Of a stretch of 64,000 bases of DNA, positions 51,839 to 61,374 are shown piece by piece. The notes beneath the pieces are model-generated. The model searched no databases. It saw nothing but the letters and a program-made list of their open reading frames with translations, and was not told the origin of the DNA. The translations under genes and the position numbers were made by a program. Source of the stretch: Clostridiales bacterium (GTDB lineage Bacteria; Bacillota; Clostridia; Saccharofermentanales; Saccharofermentanaceae); assembly GCA_017554745.1 (NCBI GenBank), contig JAFZHS010000004.1:40543-104542 (forward strand), given 5' to 3'. Every line of letters starts with the position of its first letter. Within the stretch, counting starts at the first letter, position 1.

Positions 51839-54535
51839 TTAATTCCCGGCAGAAACACTATTCATGCCCGCAGGACTTACTCTGTAGACTGTGAGGTCTT
51901 CATTCTGGAAGACTACCTGTCCGAGCTGCGAGAAGACATAGGAATTATCGTAGGCGTAATTGAAACGTTCCATGTCGCCTATGACGATGTATTCGATCTT
52001 GTACTTGTTGATTATCGACTGCACTTCTGCAGCACTCTCGCTCTGGTATATGACGTCAATATCCATGTGACGCGGAGTTATATAGAGCTTCCATACGTCC
52101 TTTTCGGGGTCGGAAACCAGTATGTCGGAATCTTTATCGACAATTCCGTGATAACGCCAGAGCCATTCGTGAGTCTGCCATCCGAATACCGTAGGAAGTC
52201 CGGTATAAGCGGAAACAATGCAGTTATCGGTGTAGCTGTCACCATAAGATTCGCAGATAACAGGGCTGCCCTCGACGCATGAATTGAACCATTCTGCGCA
52301 TGCGAGGTAAGGTGAGAGATTGCCCGGATAATTATCGCTCATACGGTAGCTCGTATAATCCTCAATGTATGCTGTGCCGTCTAAAGTCTTATAATTCTTG
52401 GGACTTAAGTCATCGCCGCAGCGCTGCTTAAGTGAAGCCAACGTATAGTGCGCGGGGACAAACATGAACAAAGTAAAGAGAAGCGCGATGGCAAATAAGC
52501 CGGTGGAATACTTGCCCTGCTTGTTTACGAACCAGTAGAGTCTGATGATGGAATAGATCATCGTAAGAGACAGGATGATGAACGCCGCGAAAGTAAACTT
52601 GAACATCGTGTTCGAACGCAGGTAGCCGCCGGTGTAGATGTCTCTTACATAGAAGATCTCGGGAGCCGCCAGGAGCATTATTCCTACGATCGTCATGCCG
52701 CATACGAAGATATCGATAACATTGCGCTCAGCGAAAAACTGCTGGACAGGATTCGTGTATTCATTTTCCTTGCCGATGACTTCAGGTGATTCATTCTTTG
52801 CAGCAGCCTTTTTCTTTGCCTTGACTGAAGAGATGTATCTGAAGTTCTTTCTGCTGAAGACAACGATCATGAAGAAGACGCTGATTATGACGTGTGTTCC
52901 CCACAGGATAAAGAGCTGGTAGAGAGAAGAACGGTTCTTAACCGCGCCGAGCGAATTGGAGATCATGTCGAAGTTCGTGTTGAATGTCAGCGCTGTGAAT
53001 GAAGCGAAGGTAAACACAAAACTCATTTGGAAAGATGTTCTCGGAAGCGCCGAAGGGCTTGCCACGCAGAACATGAAAGATGCGATCATGAGCAATGCTT
53101 CGAGCACGAAAAGTCCCACGGGATTATTGCCCTGCGTAAGGTAGATCAAAAGGATGCCGCCCACATTTGCGATGAACACCAGAGCGCCTAAGAATGTCGT
53201 GAACTTGGGCGATCTTATCGTATTCAGAAGGAATGAACCCATTGAGAAGAATATGAAGTAGATAAGGAAATCCCAGTAGTTCGTCATCTGGGCGCAGCCC
53301 AAAAGGATGGCGCAAAGGGCGAGCTCTAATGTGACGGAAGACTTCAGCTCGGGAACAAGTCTGCTCTTGCCTTCGCCTGATCCGAGATTGTCTATCGTAT
53401 GACGTATTGCGATCTCGTCTTGTGAAGGGAGCTTGACCCTGCTTACCAGTGCCAGTATGATCGCTGCGATAAGAAGAACGATCATCATCGAAATAACGTG
53501 CGCGTGAAGGTCTCCTACAAGGAATGAGTAGAATGGGAATTCCTCGATCGTATAGTCGCCGCCGTTTGTAACAACCTCAGGGTTCCAGCCGATGTATCTT
53601 GTGCTGTCGGGATAGAAGAAATTATCCGTTCTTCCGACGTCGATGCCCCAGTTCCTGAATGTGGAAAGAAGGCCGTTGCCGACGCTCTCCTGATCATAGA
53701 AGAAGGAATGTGAGTTGCCCCAGACAGATACTGCAAGACCGGATGCGATACCTGCAACATACTTAATGATCTTATTATCATTAAAGCCCTTTTCGACAGC
53801 TGCTTCGATAAGGAATTTGCCTATAGAGAAACTCATTGCGAAAGGGATCGCTGTGGCAGAGCACATCGCAAGGTTGTATCCGATGCCGGACTTGATTCCG
53901 GTAAGCTTAACCATGACAGACCAGATGTACTGTCCGAAGTAGTAATAGTTGATCGAATAACCGGAGAGCCACGGATCCTTTGCGGGGAGCTCGCCGTTCC
54001 TTAACATGGACATCATGAAGCTGTAGTCCATGTATTTTTCCTGACCGTTGATATTAGGCAGGAAGCCTTTGAAATAGCACATCAGGAAGAAGATGATGAG
54101 GAATAAGAATTCTTCCATAACGACAGCTTCGACGAAGCCTTTGGTCTCCATCTTCTTTATGAGTGTTTTTCTGAATGCCTTGGGGCCGTAGCAGCATACG
54201 CCGACGATGACGGCAGACAGAACGATGCATATAAGGTTTATCTTAAATATCTTCAGATGACCTAATGTCCATAAGACCAGGCAGGTGAAGATGAGTCCCA
54301 TCGGCTGCGAAAGGAAAAATCCGCCGGAGGAAAAATTCCCCCAGATCCTTACTGCAAGAGGAAGAGTTAAGATTCCGAATAACAGAAGGACGACAGCCCA
54401 CCACAAGCAGCAGGATGCGTCGCCTGTACCCATTGTAAATGCACCGAGGATAAAAGCTAAGATAAACGGTGCAAACAGCATCAGATAACGCATAGGAGAT
54501 GTAGTCTCAAAAAGCGATGAAACAGATTTGTTCAT
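51839..54535 (-). CDS. DUF2298 multi-spanning membrane protein
   Basis: The 898-residue protein has about 14 membrane helices. The motif INYYYFGQYIW (about residues 192-203) is the mark of the DUF2298 (YYY) family, which resembles GT-C glycosyltransferases; DYSFMMSMLRNGELPAKDPWLSG before it and GDLHAHVISM later fit too. It may transfer a sugar from a lipid carrier outside the membrane, but no member's reaction is certain to me. The C-terminal 200 residues lie outside, with GLPTVFGWQTHEWLWRYHG. It overlaps the oxidoreductase gene by four bases. Its stop lies 13 bases from that of the convergent pseudouridine synthase gene. Confidence 0.85.
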   Translation of the reverse strand: MNKSVSSLFETTSPMRYLMLFAPFILAFILGAFTMGTGDASCCLWWAVVLLLFGILTLPLAVRIWGNFSSGGFFLSQPMGLIFTCLVLWTLGHLKIFKINLICIVLSAVIVGVCCYGPKAFRKTLIKKMETKGFVEAVVMEEFLFLIIFFLMCYFKGFLPNINGQEKYMDYSFMMSMLRNGELPAKDPWLSGYSINYYYFGQYIWSVMVKLTGIKSGIGYNLAMCSATAIPFAMSFSIGKFLIEAAVEKGFNDNKIIKYVAGIASGLAVSVWGNSHSFFYDQESVGNGLLSTFRNWGIDVGRTDNFFYPDSTRYIGWNPEVVTNGGDYTIEEFPFYSFLVGDLHAHVISMMIVLLIAAIILALVSRVKLPSQDEIAIRHTIDNLGSGEGKSRLVPELKSSVTLELALCAILLGCAQMTNYWDFLIYFIFFSMGSFLLNTIRSPKFTTFLGALVFIANVGGILLIYLTQGNNPVGLFVLEALLMIASFMFCVASPSALPRTSFQMSFVFTFASFTALTFNTNFDMISNSLGAVKNRSSLYQLFILWGTHVIISVFFMIVVFSRKNFRYISSVKAKKKAAAKNESPEVIGKENEYTNPVQQFFAERNVIDIFVCGMTIVGIMLLAAPEIFYVRDIYTGGYLRSNTMFKFTFAAFIILSLTMIYSIIRLYWFVNKQGKYSTGLFAIALLFTLFMFVPAHYTLASLKQRCGDDLSPKNYKTLDGTAYIEDYTSYRMSDNYPGNLSPYLACAEWFNSCVEGSPVICESYGDSYTDNCIVSAYTGLPTVFGWQTHEWLWRYHGIVDKDSDILVSDPEKDVWKLYITPRHMDIDVIYQSESAAEVQSIINKYKIEYIVIGDMERFNYAYDNSYVFSQLGQVVFQNEDLTVYRVSPAGMNSVSAGN

Positions 54536-55686
54536 GACAGAACTCCTTCAAGAGTTTCTTTTGACATCTCATCCTGGGTATTAAGCTCAGTTACCGGAGC
54601 GGGATTGGAAGTCCTTATAAGTGATTCCTCATAAGACTTGATGATCTCGGAACTGATCCTTCCTGCAAGGGCTACGACAGAATCCATGTGGTTCTCGGGA
54701 GTATCGTTCGTAGCATACTTTGTAAGACCTGTCGAACATACGTAAAGATTTTCGCAGGGGTTCGTAAGGTCGATCTCAGGATATTGAGCAGTCAAAGCAT
54801 AGCGAGTTTTGGTAAGACGCCAGGATTTGACATCTGATTTGCGGAGTGAAGGGTAGAGCTTTCTTAGACCTGCGAAATACTTGAGCATGATCTCGGCATC
54901 CGAGTCGATCCAGAGGGCATCCGTGATCGAACATGAGCCGACGAGATACACTACTGCTCCGCCGTAATTGCGTTCTCCGAAAGCGCTTGTATGATTGATT
55001 ATCGCTTTGAAAGGAAGTCCCGATTCCTTGGAAGGAACCTGATAGAACATCTGTGATATCTCATGCTTCATTACCATCATGGCGGTGATCTTCGCGCTGT
55101 AGGTAACGTTCATCAGGATATCCCTGTCATCCATCGCGATGGGAAGTCCGTGACTTACATTGATAAATGTTCTGCATGATCCCGTGAAGACAACATAAGC
55201 GCTGTCTATTACGACTCTTGTCGAGTTCGAGAGGATGCAGCTCGTGCGGTACATACCGCTGCCGAGTCTTGCGATCTCGGCTACAGTGGTCGAGTAATAA
55301 ATGTGACCGCCGTTATCGGTGATCTCCTGCATAAGGCTGGAGATGAGGCATGCGAATCCGCCGTCGTAATAGCCGACTTTACGGTGTGATGCTTTGCCTG
55401 ACCATGCTGAATCAAACCACTTGATCTTGTCTTCGACACCCATCTCTTTTGACAGGGCAAGGAGGGATTTGTCGCTCTTTCTTAAGTGGTGGGGAAGGAG
55501 CTCTAAGTACTCTCTTCCGATCCTCGTGTAGGCGAGAAGTCCGCCGGGAGAAGCGAGCTCTTCGACGACGGTAACATTGAAGCCGGCCTTTGCCAGCTTC
55601 ATGCCGCAGGTAAGACCCGACAATCCGGATCCTATTATGCAGACAGTTCTGCTCTCATCTAACAACTCGTTCTCGGGATCTGTCAT
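54532..55686 (-). CDS. FAD-dependent oxidoreductase of the amine oxidase/protoporphyrinogen oxidase type
   Basis: The 384-residue protein has the FAD-binding motif VCIIGSGLSGLTCGMKLAKAGFNVTVVEE (residues 15-43), followed by SPGGLL, as in the HemY/UDP-galactopyranose mutase/amine oxidase superfamily. The C-terminal FAD contact reads LYVCSTGLTKY...TPENHMDSVVALAGRI. It is coupled on both sides (ATGA overlaps) to the DUF1015 and DUF2298 genes, so it probably works on the same, perhaps lipid-linked sugar, substrate. No haem synthesis genes are near, so a protoporphyrinogen role is unlikely. Confidence 0.8.
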   Translation of the reverse strand: MTDPENELLDESRTVCIIGSGLSGLTCGMKLAKAGFNVTVVEELASPGGLLAYTRIGREYLELLPHHLRKSDKSLLALSKEMGVEDKIKWFDSAWSGKASHRKVGYYDGGFACLISSLMQEITDNGGHIYYSTTVAEIARLGSGMYRTSCILSNSTRVVIDSAYVVFTGSCRTFINVSHGLPIAMDDRDILMNVTYSAKITAMMVMKHEISQMFYQVPSKESGLPFKAIINHTSAFGERNYGGAVVYLVGSCSITDALWIDSDAEIMLKYFAGLRKLYPSLRKSDVKSWRLTKTRYALTAQYPEIDLTNPCENLYVCSTGLTKYATNDTPENHMDSVVALAGRISSEIIKSYEESLIRTSNPAPVTELNTQDEMSKETLEGVLS

Positions 55687-56945
55687 TCGATCTTCTTAGC
55701 CTCAAGATAAAATCTCTTCTCAAAAGCTTCTCCCATGGAGAAAGTCTTTCTCGGGAAGACGCCTTCCTTTTCGACTGTGCCGAAGAAGGTGTCCTTGCTG
55801 ATAGCGGGAACAAGGATCCCCGTATTGCCTTTAGTGGCGAGCTTTCTTACTGAATCTTCGCCGTGGATGTAATCGCATTCAAGGCCTAAGCTGTCGATCA
55901 TCATCTGTACGGATCCGACTGCAAGTGTATGCGGCGGATCAGCAAGAGAGACCTTAACGTCTTCATTGCCTTCGGTAACGATGGTGAATGTCTGGCTGCC
56001 GTTATCAGGGCTGTTCAGGCTGATGCCGTTATCCTTGAAATATTCCTTGGCTTTGGCGATGAATTCTTCACCGCTGCAGTTAAATACGACTCTGTGAATA
56101 GGCTCAAAATCAAGACCCTTGTCGTGAATGTTGACGATCTCGGCAAGCGCATATCTTGCAGGATGGCTGATCTTCTCATCATCAGAAAGATTCTCTCTGA
56201 TGTTTTCCCAGTGAGCCTTGGCGGAAGCCAGGGAATGGTTGCCGTCGCCTACGAGGAACAAAAGACCGTCTCCGTTTCTTGATTTGAGAGTGGAAAGTCC
56301 GTTGATTATTGATTCTGCGATGGGAGTGCCGTCAGGAATAAATGTGCCCTTGATGTGGCCGGAACCGAGCATGAGATCTGTGTCGTACAAGGGAGCAAGA
56401 CCGTCGGCTTCTGCCATATCAAATGCCTTCTCGATCGTAAGACCTTCAGGGTCATCGATGAGGATCATGATGTGGGGGAGTTCGAGAGGGGAATTTGCCC
56501 TGATCCTTACTCTCGGAGGGATCCTTGAGAGGACCGTTCCTTCAGTGGCTCTGCAGATATTCTTATTGCCTGGCTCGAAGCTGTAGCCTTCAAGATCGAT
56601 GGCCGCCATAAGGCCTCTTCTGGAAGGATGGAGCTCGGTAGATCTGTCTGTCAGGATAAAGCCTGTTCCGAGGCCTTTGAGGATGCCTTCATCGAGATAT
56701 TTTCTTGCTGTCTCGGCGATGGATCCGAGCTTTTCAGTCTCTTTGTCTGTTCCGAGATATACTTCGGGAAGGACGAGATTTAATGTGGACGGAGCATCTC
56801 CGACTTCTTTCTCGCAATTCTCCCAATACTCGGGTTCTGATGTATATTGATCGCAGGCGATTACTGCCCATTTCTTAAAGTCTGTTCCTTGCTGCGGAAT
56901 GAGGATATCCGGTACCGCAAAACCGAGATCATTAACGGTTCTCAA
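55683..56945 (-). CDS. DUF1015-family protein
   Basis: The 420-residue protein matches the DUF1015 family: VPDILIPQQGTDFKKWAVIACDQYTSEPEYWE near the start, GLMAAIDLEGY, LLFLVGDGNHSLASAKAHWE in the middle (the GNHS motif) and GKFTLPEKS-like STFF near the end (KDTFFGTVEKEGVFPRKTFSM). The biochemical role of the family is not settled; in many genomes it lies beside D-3-phosphoglycerate dehydrogenase or serine genes, while here it leads a three-gene operon. The start is TTG with GGTGGGG about nine bases before it; there is no ATG upstream in frame. Confidence 0.85.
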   Translation of the reverse strand: MRTVNDLGFAVPDILIPQQGTDFKKWAVIACDQYTSEPEYWENCEKEVGDAPSTLNLVLPEVYLGTDKETEKLGSIAETARKYLDEGILKGLGTGFILTDRSTELHPSRRGLMAAIDLEGYSFEPGNKNICRATEGTVLSRIPPRVRIRANSPLELPHIMILIDDPEGLTIEKAFDMAEADGLAPLYDTDLMLGSGHIKGTFIPDGTPIAESIINGLSTLKSRNGDGLLFLVGDGNHSLASAKAHWENIRENLSDDEKISHPARYALAEIVNIHDKGLDFEPIHRVVFNCSGEEFIAKAKEYFKDNGISLNSPDNGSQTFTIVTEGNEDVKVSLADPPHTLAVGSVQMMIDSLGLECDYIHGEDSVRKLATKGNTGILVPAISKDTFFGTVEKEGVFPRKTFSMGEAFEKRFYLEAKKIE

Positions 56946-56981
56946 TTCTTTTACCCCACCTAATCGAATAAAGTGCCTTCC

Positions 56982-56990
56982 ATTCTATCA
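56982..56990 (-). promoter_or_regulatory. Extended -10 promoter of the DUF1015 operon
   Basis: On the minus strand TGATAGAAT is an extended -10 element, 37 bases before the TTG start. No clear -35 box is seen. Confidence 0.5.
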
Positions 56991-57121
56991 CGGTCTGCCT
57001 CTGTTTTGGGGATAAAATAAGGCTTTTTTACATTTTTTGCGTGTTCGAAAAAATGTTCTTCGGACTAATCCTTATAAACTTGGGAAAATGCTTCCCGCCA
57101 AAGTATTTCCGCTTAACTTAA

Positions 57122-57139
57122 AGTACTTATAATGGTACT
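57122..57139 (+). promoter_or_regulatory. -10 element flanked by an inverted repeat, before the WYL regulator
   Basis: TATAAT (57128-57133) lies within AGTAC-eight bases-GTACT, so the arms frame the -10 element. This could be an operator for the WYL regulator that follows. The arms are only 5 bp, so chance cannot be ruled out. The rest of the 226-base gap holds a small GGGAA/TTCCC hairpin (57082-57096) and T-rich DNA. Confidence 0.4.
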
Positions 57140-57171
57140 ATAAACCTATCAAAAATACCGGAGGCGGACTT

Positions 57172-58266
57172 ATGGCAAACAGTGAATTATCAAAGCTCAA
57201 GATTTTGTTCATTTACGATTATTTCAAGAACCGGGTCAGTGCCGAGGGCGGCAAAGAAACGGTCTCGGTAGGCGAGCTTATCGCTTATCTCGAGAAGAAG
57301 ACCGGCACTACTTTCGAGCGCAAGTCGATATATGCCGACATCACCAAGATCAATGAATATGTCCGGAAATCCGGCCAGACAAAGGACTCGAACTGGATCT
57401 ACACCGAAGGCAAGAAATACAGGAGGACCGACCTTAAAGACGAGATCCTGATCGATGAAGCAAGACTCATTGTCGACGCGATCAGCACAACGACGTTCGT
57501 CGATTCGGATCTCTGCAATAAGATCATCAAGATGTTCCCCACGTATTTCCCTGAAGGTTATCAGAACAGGGCACTCTATCCGCACTACGAGAAGATTGAC
57601 AGAAAGAGCATCCTCCATCTTAACAACATAAGAAGCGGTATCGAATCCAAGAGCGCGCTGAAGATAAGTTACGGATATATGCTCGGAAGCAGTCTTACGG
57701 AGAAGACCGACAAGATCGTCTCACCGATGGCATTGGACTGGGAAAACAACTGCTACTATCTCATCGCCATCGATAACGAAGAGGCAAAAGGACTTGAGAG
57801 AGACCATGCCCTGTCCAAAGCTTTAAGGCGCTACAGGGTAGACCGTATTGCCACCATATCTTTGCTTGGCAGCAAACAGCCCTACATTAATTACAAGAAC
57901 GAGAGAATGAAGAACCAGGAGCTGAAGGATTTCATCAACAATTCGCTCTCGGCTTATTCGAGCAGCAGGATGATACAGCTCGGCATTACTATAAGCGGAA
58001 AGACCAGAAAAGACGTGCTCAAGGCATACGGTGCGTTCACGTCCAAAGTCAACGACAAGGTAAGGATCGCCGATGATACGAAGCTGGACAAAGGAATACT
58101 TAAGATCAGCGTTACGACAGGTCTGGCTCCGACACTTTATACGGATCTTTTCGAGCTGTCGACCTTCGATGGCATTGATATTGAGATCGACAACAAAGAA
58201 GTCTGCCGTGAATATGGTGAGTTTATAAAGAAAGCAGCCAAGGCCGCAAAACTTGCAAGCCTCTGA
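57172..58266 (+). CDS. WYL-domain transcriptional regulator
   Basis: The 364-residue protein has an N-terminal winged helix (residues 5-80; VSVGELIAYLEKKTGTTFERKSIYADITKIN is the helix-turn-helix with its recognition helix) and a WYL domain (about 145-240; ISYGYMLGSSLTEKTDKIVSPMALDWENNCYYLIAID...YRVDRI), thought to bind a nucleotide or nucleic acid ligand. A C-terminal extension follows (about 255-350). These regulators control varied targets, often DNA-damage or defence genes, but no such genes are near. It may control itself through the inverted repeat at its promoter. The alaS promoter begins at its stop codon. Ribosome site GGAGGCGG. Confidence 0.87.
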   Translation: MANSELSKLKILFIYDYFKNRVSAEGGKETVSVGELIAYLEKKTGTTFERKSIYADITKINEYVRKSGQTKDSNWIYTEGKKYRRTDLKDEILIDEARLIVDAISTTTFVDSDLCNKIIKMFPTYFPEGYQNRALYPHYEKIDRKSILHLNNIRSGIESKSALKISYGYMLGSSLTEKTDKIVSPMALDWENNCYYLIAIDNEEAKGLERDHALSKALRRYRVDRIATISLLGSKQPYINYKNERMKNQELKDFINNSLSAYSSSRMIQLGITISGKTRKDVLKAYGAFTSKVNDKVRIADDTKLDKGILKISVTTGLAPTLYTDLFELSTFDGIDIEIDNKEVCREYGEFIKKAAKAAKLASL

Positions 58267-58295
58267 TTGCAAAGAGAAATTAAACGATTTATAAT
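58267..58295 (+). promoter_or_regulatory. Promoter of alaS
   Basis: TTGCAA and a perfect TATAAT stand exactly 17 bases apart. Transcription would start near 58302, with a leader of about 30 bases, which leaves no room for a T-box. Confidence 0.78.
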
Positions 58296-58332
58296 TTCTA
58301 AGTTTTATTATTATTAAGGAGCAGCACCGCCG

Positions 58333-61017
58333 ATGAGACAATTTACTTCAAAAGAACTTCGTAAGACCTGGAAGGAATTCTATATTGAGAGAGGTCATGT
58401 TGATGTAGGTGCCGTATCATTGGTATCTGACGGTTCAACAGGAGTTTTATTCAACGTTGCAGGCATGCAGCCCCTGATGCCTTACCTTCTCGGAGAAAAG
58501 CACCCTCTGGGAACAAGGCTCTGCAATGTCCAGGGATGCGTCCGCACTAACGATATCGATTCTGTAGGTGACAGAAGCCACGTCACATTCTTTGAGATGA
58601 TGGGCAGCTGGAGCCTTGGCGACTATTTCAAGGAAGAAAGATGCAAGTGGAGCTACGAACTCCTCACAGACGTTTTCGGTTTTGATAAGGATCACCTTGC
58701 CGCAACAGTATTTGCAGGCGACGAGAATGCTCCCAGAGACGAGGAAGGCGCACAGTTCAGGATCGCTTCCGGCTTCAAGCCTGAGAATATCTACTATCTC
58801 GGTGCAGACGACAACTGGTGGGGATTGGAGTACGGTCCCTGCGGTCCTGACAGCGAGATGTTCTATATCGCTGACGTTCCCGACTGCGGTCCTGACTGCG
58901 GCCCCGGATGCTCCTGCGGCAAGTATACGGAGATCGGAAACGACGTTTTCATGCAGTATGAGAAGCACCAGGACGGTCACCTCACACCCTTAAAGCAGAA
59001 GAACGTCGATACAGGCTGGGGCCTCGAGAGAATCCTCGCTTTCCTTAACGGAACAAAAGATGTTTATAAGACAGACCTTTTTACTGACGCTATCGCTTTT
59101 ATTGAGAATGCTTCAGGCGTTAAGTACGATTCTGACGAGAAGCTGACAAGATCCATGAGAGTCCTCGCAGACCATATCCGTACAAGCGTTATGCTCATTG
59201 GCGATGCTGCAAAGCTCGTTCCTTCAAATGCAGGCGCAGGCTACGTTTTGAGAAGACTTATCAGACGTGCAGTAAGACACGCAAGAACACTCGGAATGTC
59301 GACAGAGCAGATCCTTGATCTTGCTAAGATCTATATCGACAGAGTTTACGATGACAGCTATCCGCTTCTTGCAAAGAACAGAGAGTTCATCCTTAACGAA
59401 CTCGACAAGGAGATCGCCAGATTCGAAAGTACTCTCGAGAACGGTATCAAGGAGTTCAAGAAGATCCTTGCTGAGAAATCAGGTTCAGGCGAGATCGATG
59501 GCGATTCCGCTTTCTATCTCTACGATACATTCGGATTCCCGATCGAGCTTACTGTTGAGATGGCTTCTGAAGAAGGCCTCAAGGTCGACGAGGAAGGCTT
59601 CAAGGCTGCAATGGAAAAGCAGAAGGAAACTGCAAGAGCAGCAACCAAGTCCAAGGAAGACTTAGCTCTCAGCGTAAGCGCAGTACCTGAAGAAGTATCC
59701 AAGGATTCCAATGCTACCGAATACGACGGTTACGATAATCTCAAGTGCGATGCAAAGGTCATTTACATCCTTAAGGCTGACGAGAACGGAAATCTCCAGA
59801 CTGTTGGCAGCGCAAGCGAAGGCGACGACATCATCGCTATCTGCGACAAGACAGTTCTCTACGCTACGATGGGTGGTCAGATCCACGACGAAGGTAAGAT
59901 CTATACATCCGGTTTCGAAGCAGATGTTCTCTCTGTTGATAAGGATGCTGCAGGTAAGTATCTCCACACACTCAAGGTTGTTAAGGGTACACTTACAAGC
60001 GGTTCTACAGTAAGCATCGAAGTTGATAAGAAGACAAGACTTTCCATTGCAAGAAACCACACAGCTACACATATCCTGCTCTCAAGCCTCCAGAAGGTTT
60101 TGGGACCTCAGGTTGAACAGGCCGGTTCTTACGTTGGAAGCGACAGATTAAGATTCGACTTCAACCACTTCCAGGCTATGACAGCTGAGGAGATCGCTAA
60201 GGTTGAAGAGATGGTCAATGACGTTGTTCTCCAGGGACTTCCTGTCGAGACTAAGGTATTGGGCATTGAAGAAGCAAAGAAGCTCGGCGCTACCGCTATC
60301 TTCGGCGAGAAGTACGGCGAAGTCGTAAGAGTCGTTGCAGTCGGTGATTTTAATGACCCCTTCGATCTCGAGTTCTGCGGTGGTACACACCTTTCGAACA
60401 GTGCCCAGATCGGTCAGTTCAGGATCGTTTCCGAATCCGGTATCGCTGCCGGTATCAGAAGAATCGAAGCAGTTACAGGTGCCAAGTGCTATGAGATGAG
60501 CAAGGAAGACAGAAGCCTCATTAACGATGCGGCAGCTGCTCTTAAGACACCTAAGGATAAGATCGTTGAGAGGATCGAATCCCTTCATGCAGAAGTTAAG
60601 TCTCTCGAAAAGGAACTCGCTGAGATCGAGAAGGCCAAGGCCGGTTCATTCGCTGACAGCGCTGTTTCCGGTGCTAAGGATATCGGCGGCGTAAAGGCTG
60701 TTATCGCTTCCTGCGATGCGGCTGATGCAGCAGCTTTAAGAGATACGGCTGACAAGATCAGAGACAAGCTTGACTGCGGCGTTGTATTCCTTGCAGCAAA
60801 CGGCGGCGACAAGCTCCTCTTCACGGCTATGGCTACAAAGTCAGCTAACGAGAAGGGCGCTCACTGCGGAAACATCATCAAGGAAGCTGCAAAGGTTGCA
60901 GGCGGTGGCGGCGGCGGACGTCCCGACATGGCCCAGGCCGGCGGTAAGGACGTAAGTAAGCTCGCTGATGCTTTGGCTAAGGCTGAGGAAGTATTGGCTT
61001 CACAGGTTAACGCATAA
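58333..61017 (+). CDS. alaS: Alanyl-tRNA synthetase
   Basis: It charges tRNA-Ala and edits mischarged Ser or Gly. The class II core is at the N-terminus (FTSKELRKTWKEFYIERGHVDV; GMQPLMPYLLG; TFFEMMGSWSLGDYF), the editing domain has the zinc ligands HTATH (576-580) and CGGTH (682-686), and the C-terminal C-Ala domain ends with GGGGGGRPDMAQAGGKD. At 894 residues the length is normal. An unusual Cys-rich segment CGPDCGPGCSCGKYTEIGND (about residues 188-207) matches the zinc-binding insert seen in some bacterial and archaeal forms. Ribosome site AAGGAG. The HIT gene follows after 11 bases. Confidence 0.97.
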   Translation: MRQFTSKELRKTWKEFYIERGHVDVGAVSLVSDGSTGVLFNVAGMQPLMPYLLGEKHPLGTRLCNVQGCVRTNDIDSVGDRSHVTFFEMMGSWSLGDYFKEERCKWSYELLTDVFGFDKDHLAATVFAGDENAPRDEEGAQFRIASGFKPENIYYLGADDNWWGLEYGPCGPDSEMFYIADVPDCGPDCGPGCSCGKYTEIGNDVFMQYEKHQDGHLTPLKQKNVDTGWGLERILAFLNGTKDVYKTDLFTDAIAFIENASGVKYDSDEKLTRSMRVLADHIRTSVMLIGDAAKLVPSNAGAGYVLRRLIRRAVRHARTLGMSTEQILDLAKIYIDRVYDDSYPLLAKNREFILNELDKEIARFESTLENGIKEFKKILAEKSGSGEIDGDSAFYLYDTFGFPIELTVEMASEEGLKVDEEGFKAAMEKQKETARAATKSKEDLALSVSAVPEEVSKDSNATEYDGYDNLKCDAKVIYILKADENGNLQTVGSASEGDDIIAICDKTVLYATMGGQIHDEGKIYTSGFEADVLSVDKDAAGKYLHTLKVVKGTLTSGSTVSIEVDKKTRLSIARNHTATHILLSSLQKVLGPQVEQAGSYVGSDRLRFDFNHFQAMTAEEIAKVEEMVNDVVLQGLPVETKVLGIEEAKKLGATAIFGEKYGEVVRVVAVGDFNDPFDLEFCGGTHLSNSAQIGQFRIVSESGIAAGIRRIEAVTGAKCYEMSKEDRSLINDAAAALKTPKDKIVERIESLHAEVKSLEKELAEIEKAKAGSFADSAVSGAKDIGGVKAVIASCDAADAAALRDTADKIRDKLDCGVVFLAANGGDKLLFTAMATKSANEKGAHCGNIIKEAAKVAGGGGGGRPDMAQAGGKDVSKLADALAKAEEVLASQVNA

Positions 61018-61028
61018 AGGAGAAAACC

Positions 61029-61370
61029 ATGTGCATTTTTTGTGATATAGTTGCCGGAAAGATCCCGTCAAACAAAGTATATGAGAACGATTATGTTCTT
61101 TGCTTCAATGATATAAACCCCGTTGCACCTGTGCACGTTCTTGTTGTTCCTAAAAAGCATTTTAACGACATCAACGAACTGGCAAGTGATCCCGAGGGCG
61201 CACTTTATTCAGCCGAGATCACAAAGGCTATTGCTGAAGTTGCAAAGATCAAGGGCGTAAGCGGCGCTTTCAGGACCATCAATAACTGCGGTGAAGGTGC
61301 AGGTCAGACCGTTATGCACGTTCATTTCCACGTTATTGCAGGCGCAGAACTTACGGAGAAACTTATCTGA
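61029..61370 (+). CDS. hinT: HIT-family nucleotide-binding hydrolase (HinT-like)
   Basis: The 113-residue protein has the histidine triad HVHFHV near the C-terminus (GQTVMHVHFHVIAG), which forms the nucleotidyl-His intermediate in purine phosphoramidate hydrolysis. The N-terminal CIFCDIVAGKIPSNKVYE is the usual opening and may hold zinc. Length is normal. It lies between alaS and trmB in one operon; HinT can hydrolyse aminoacyl-adenylates, which suits a synthetase neighbour. Ribosome site AAAGGAG. Confidence 0.95.
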   Translation: MCIFCDIVAGKIPSNKVYENDYVLCFNDINPVAPVHVLVVPKKHFNDINELASDPEGALYSAEITKAIAEVAKIKGVSGAFRTINNCGEGAGQTVMHVHFHVIAGAELTEKLI

Positions 61371-61374
61371 TCCT

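Noticed and set aside
58296..58332. T-box leader before alaS
   Set aside because: The predicted leader is about 30 bases, far too short for a T-box, and a standard promoter sits right before it.
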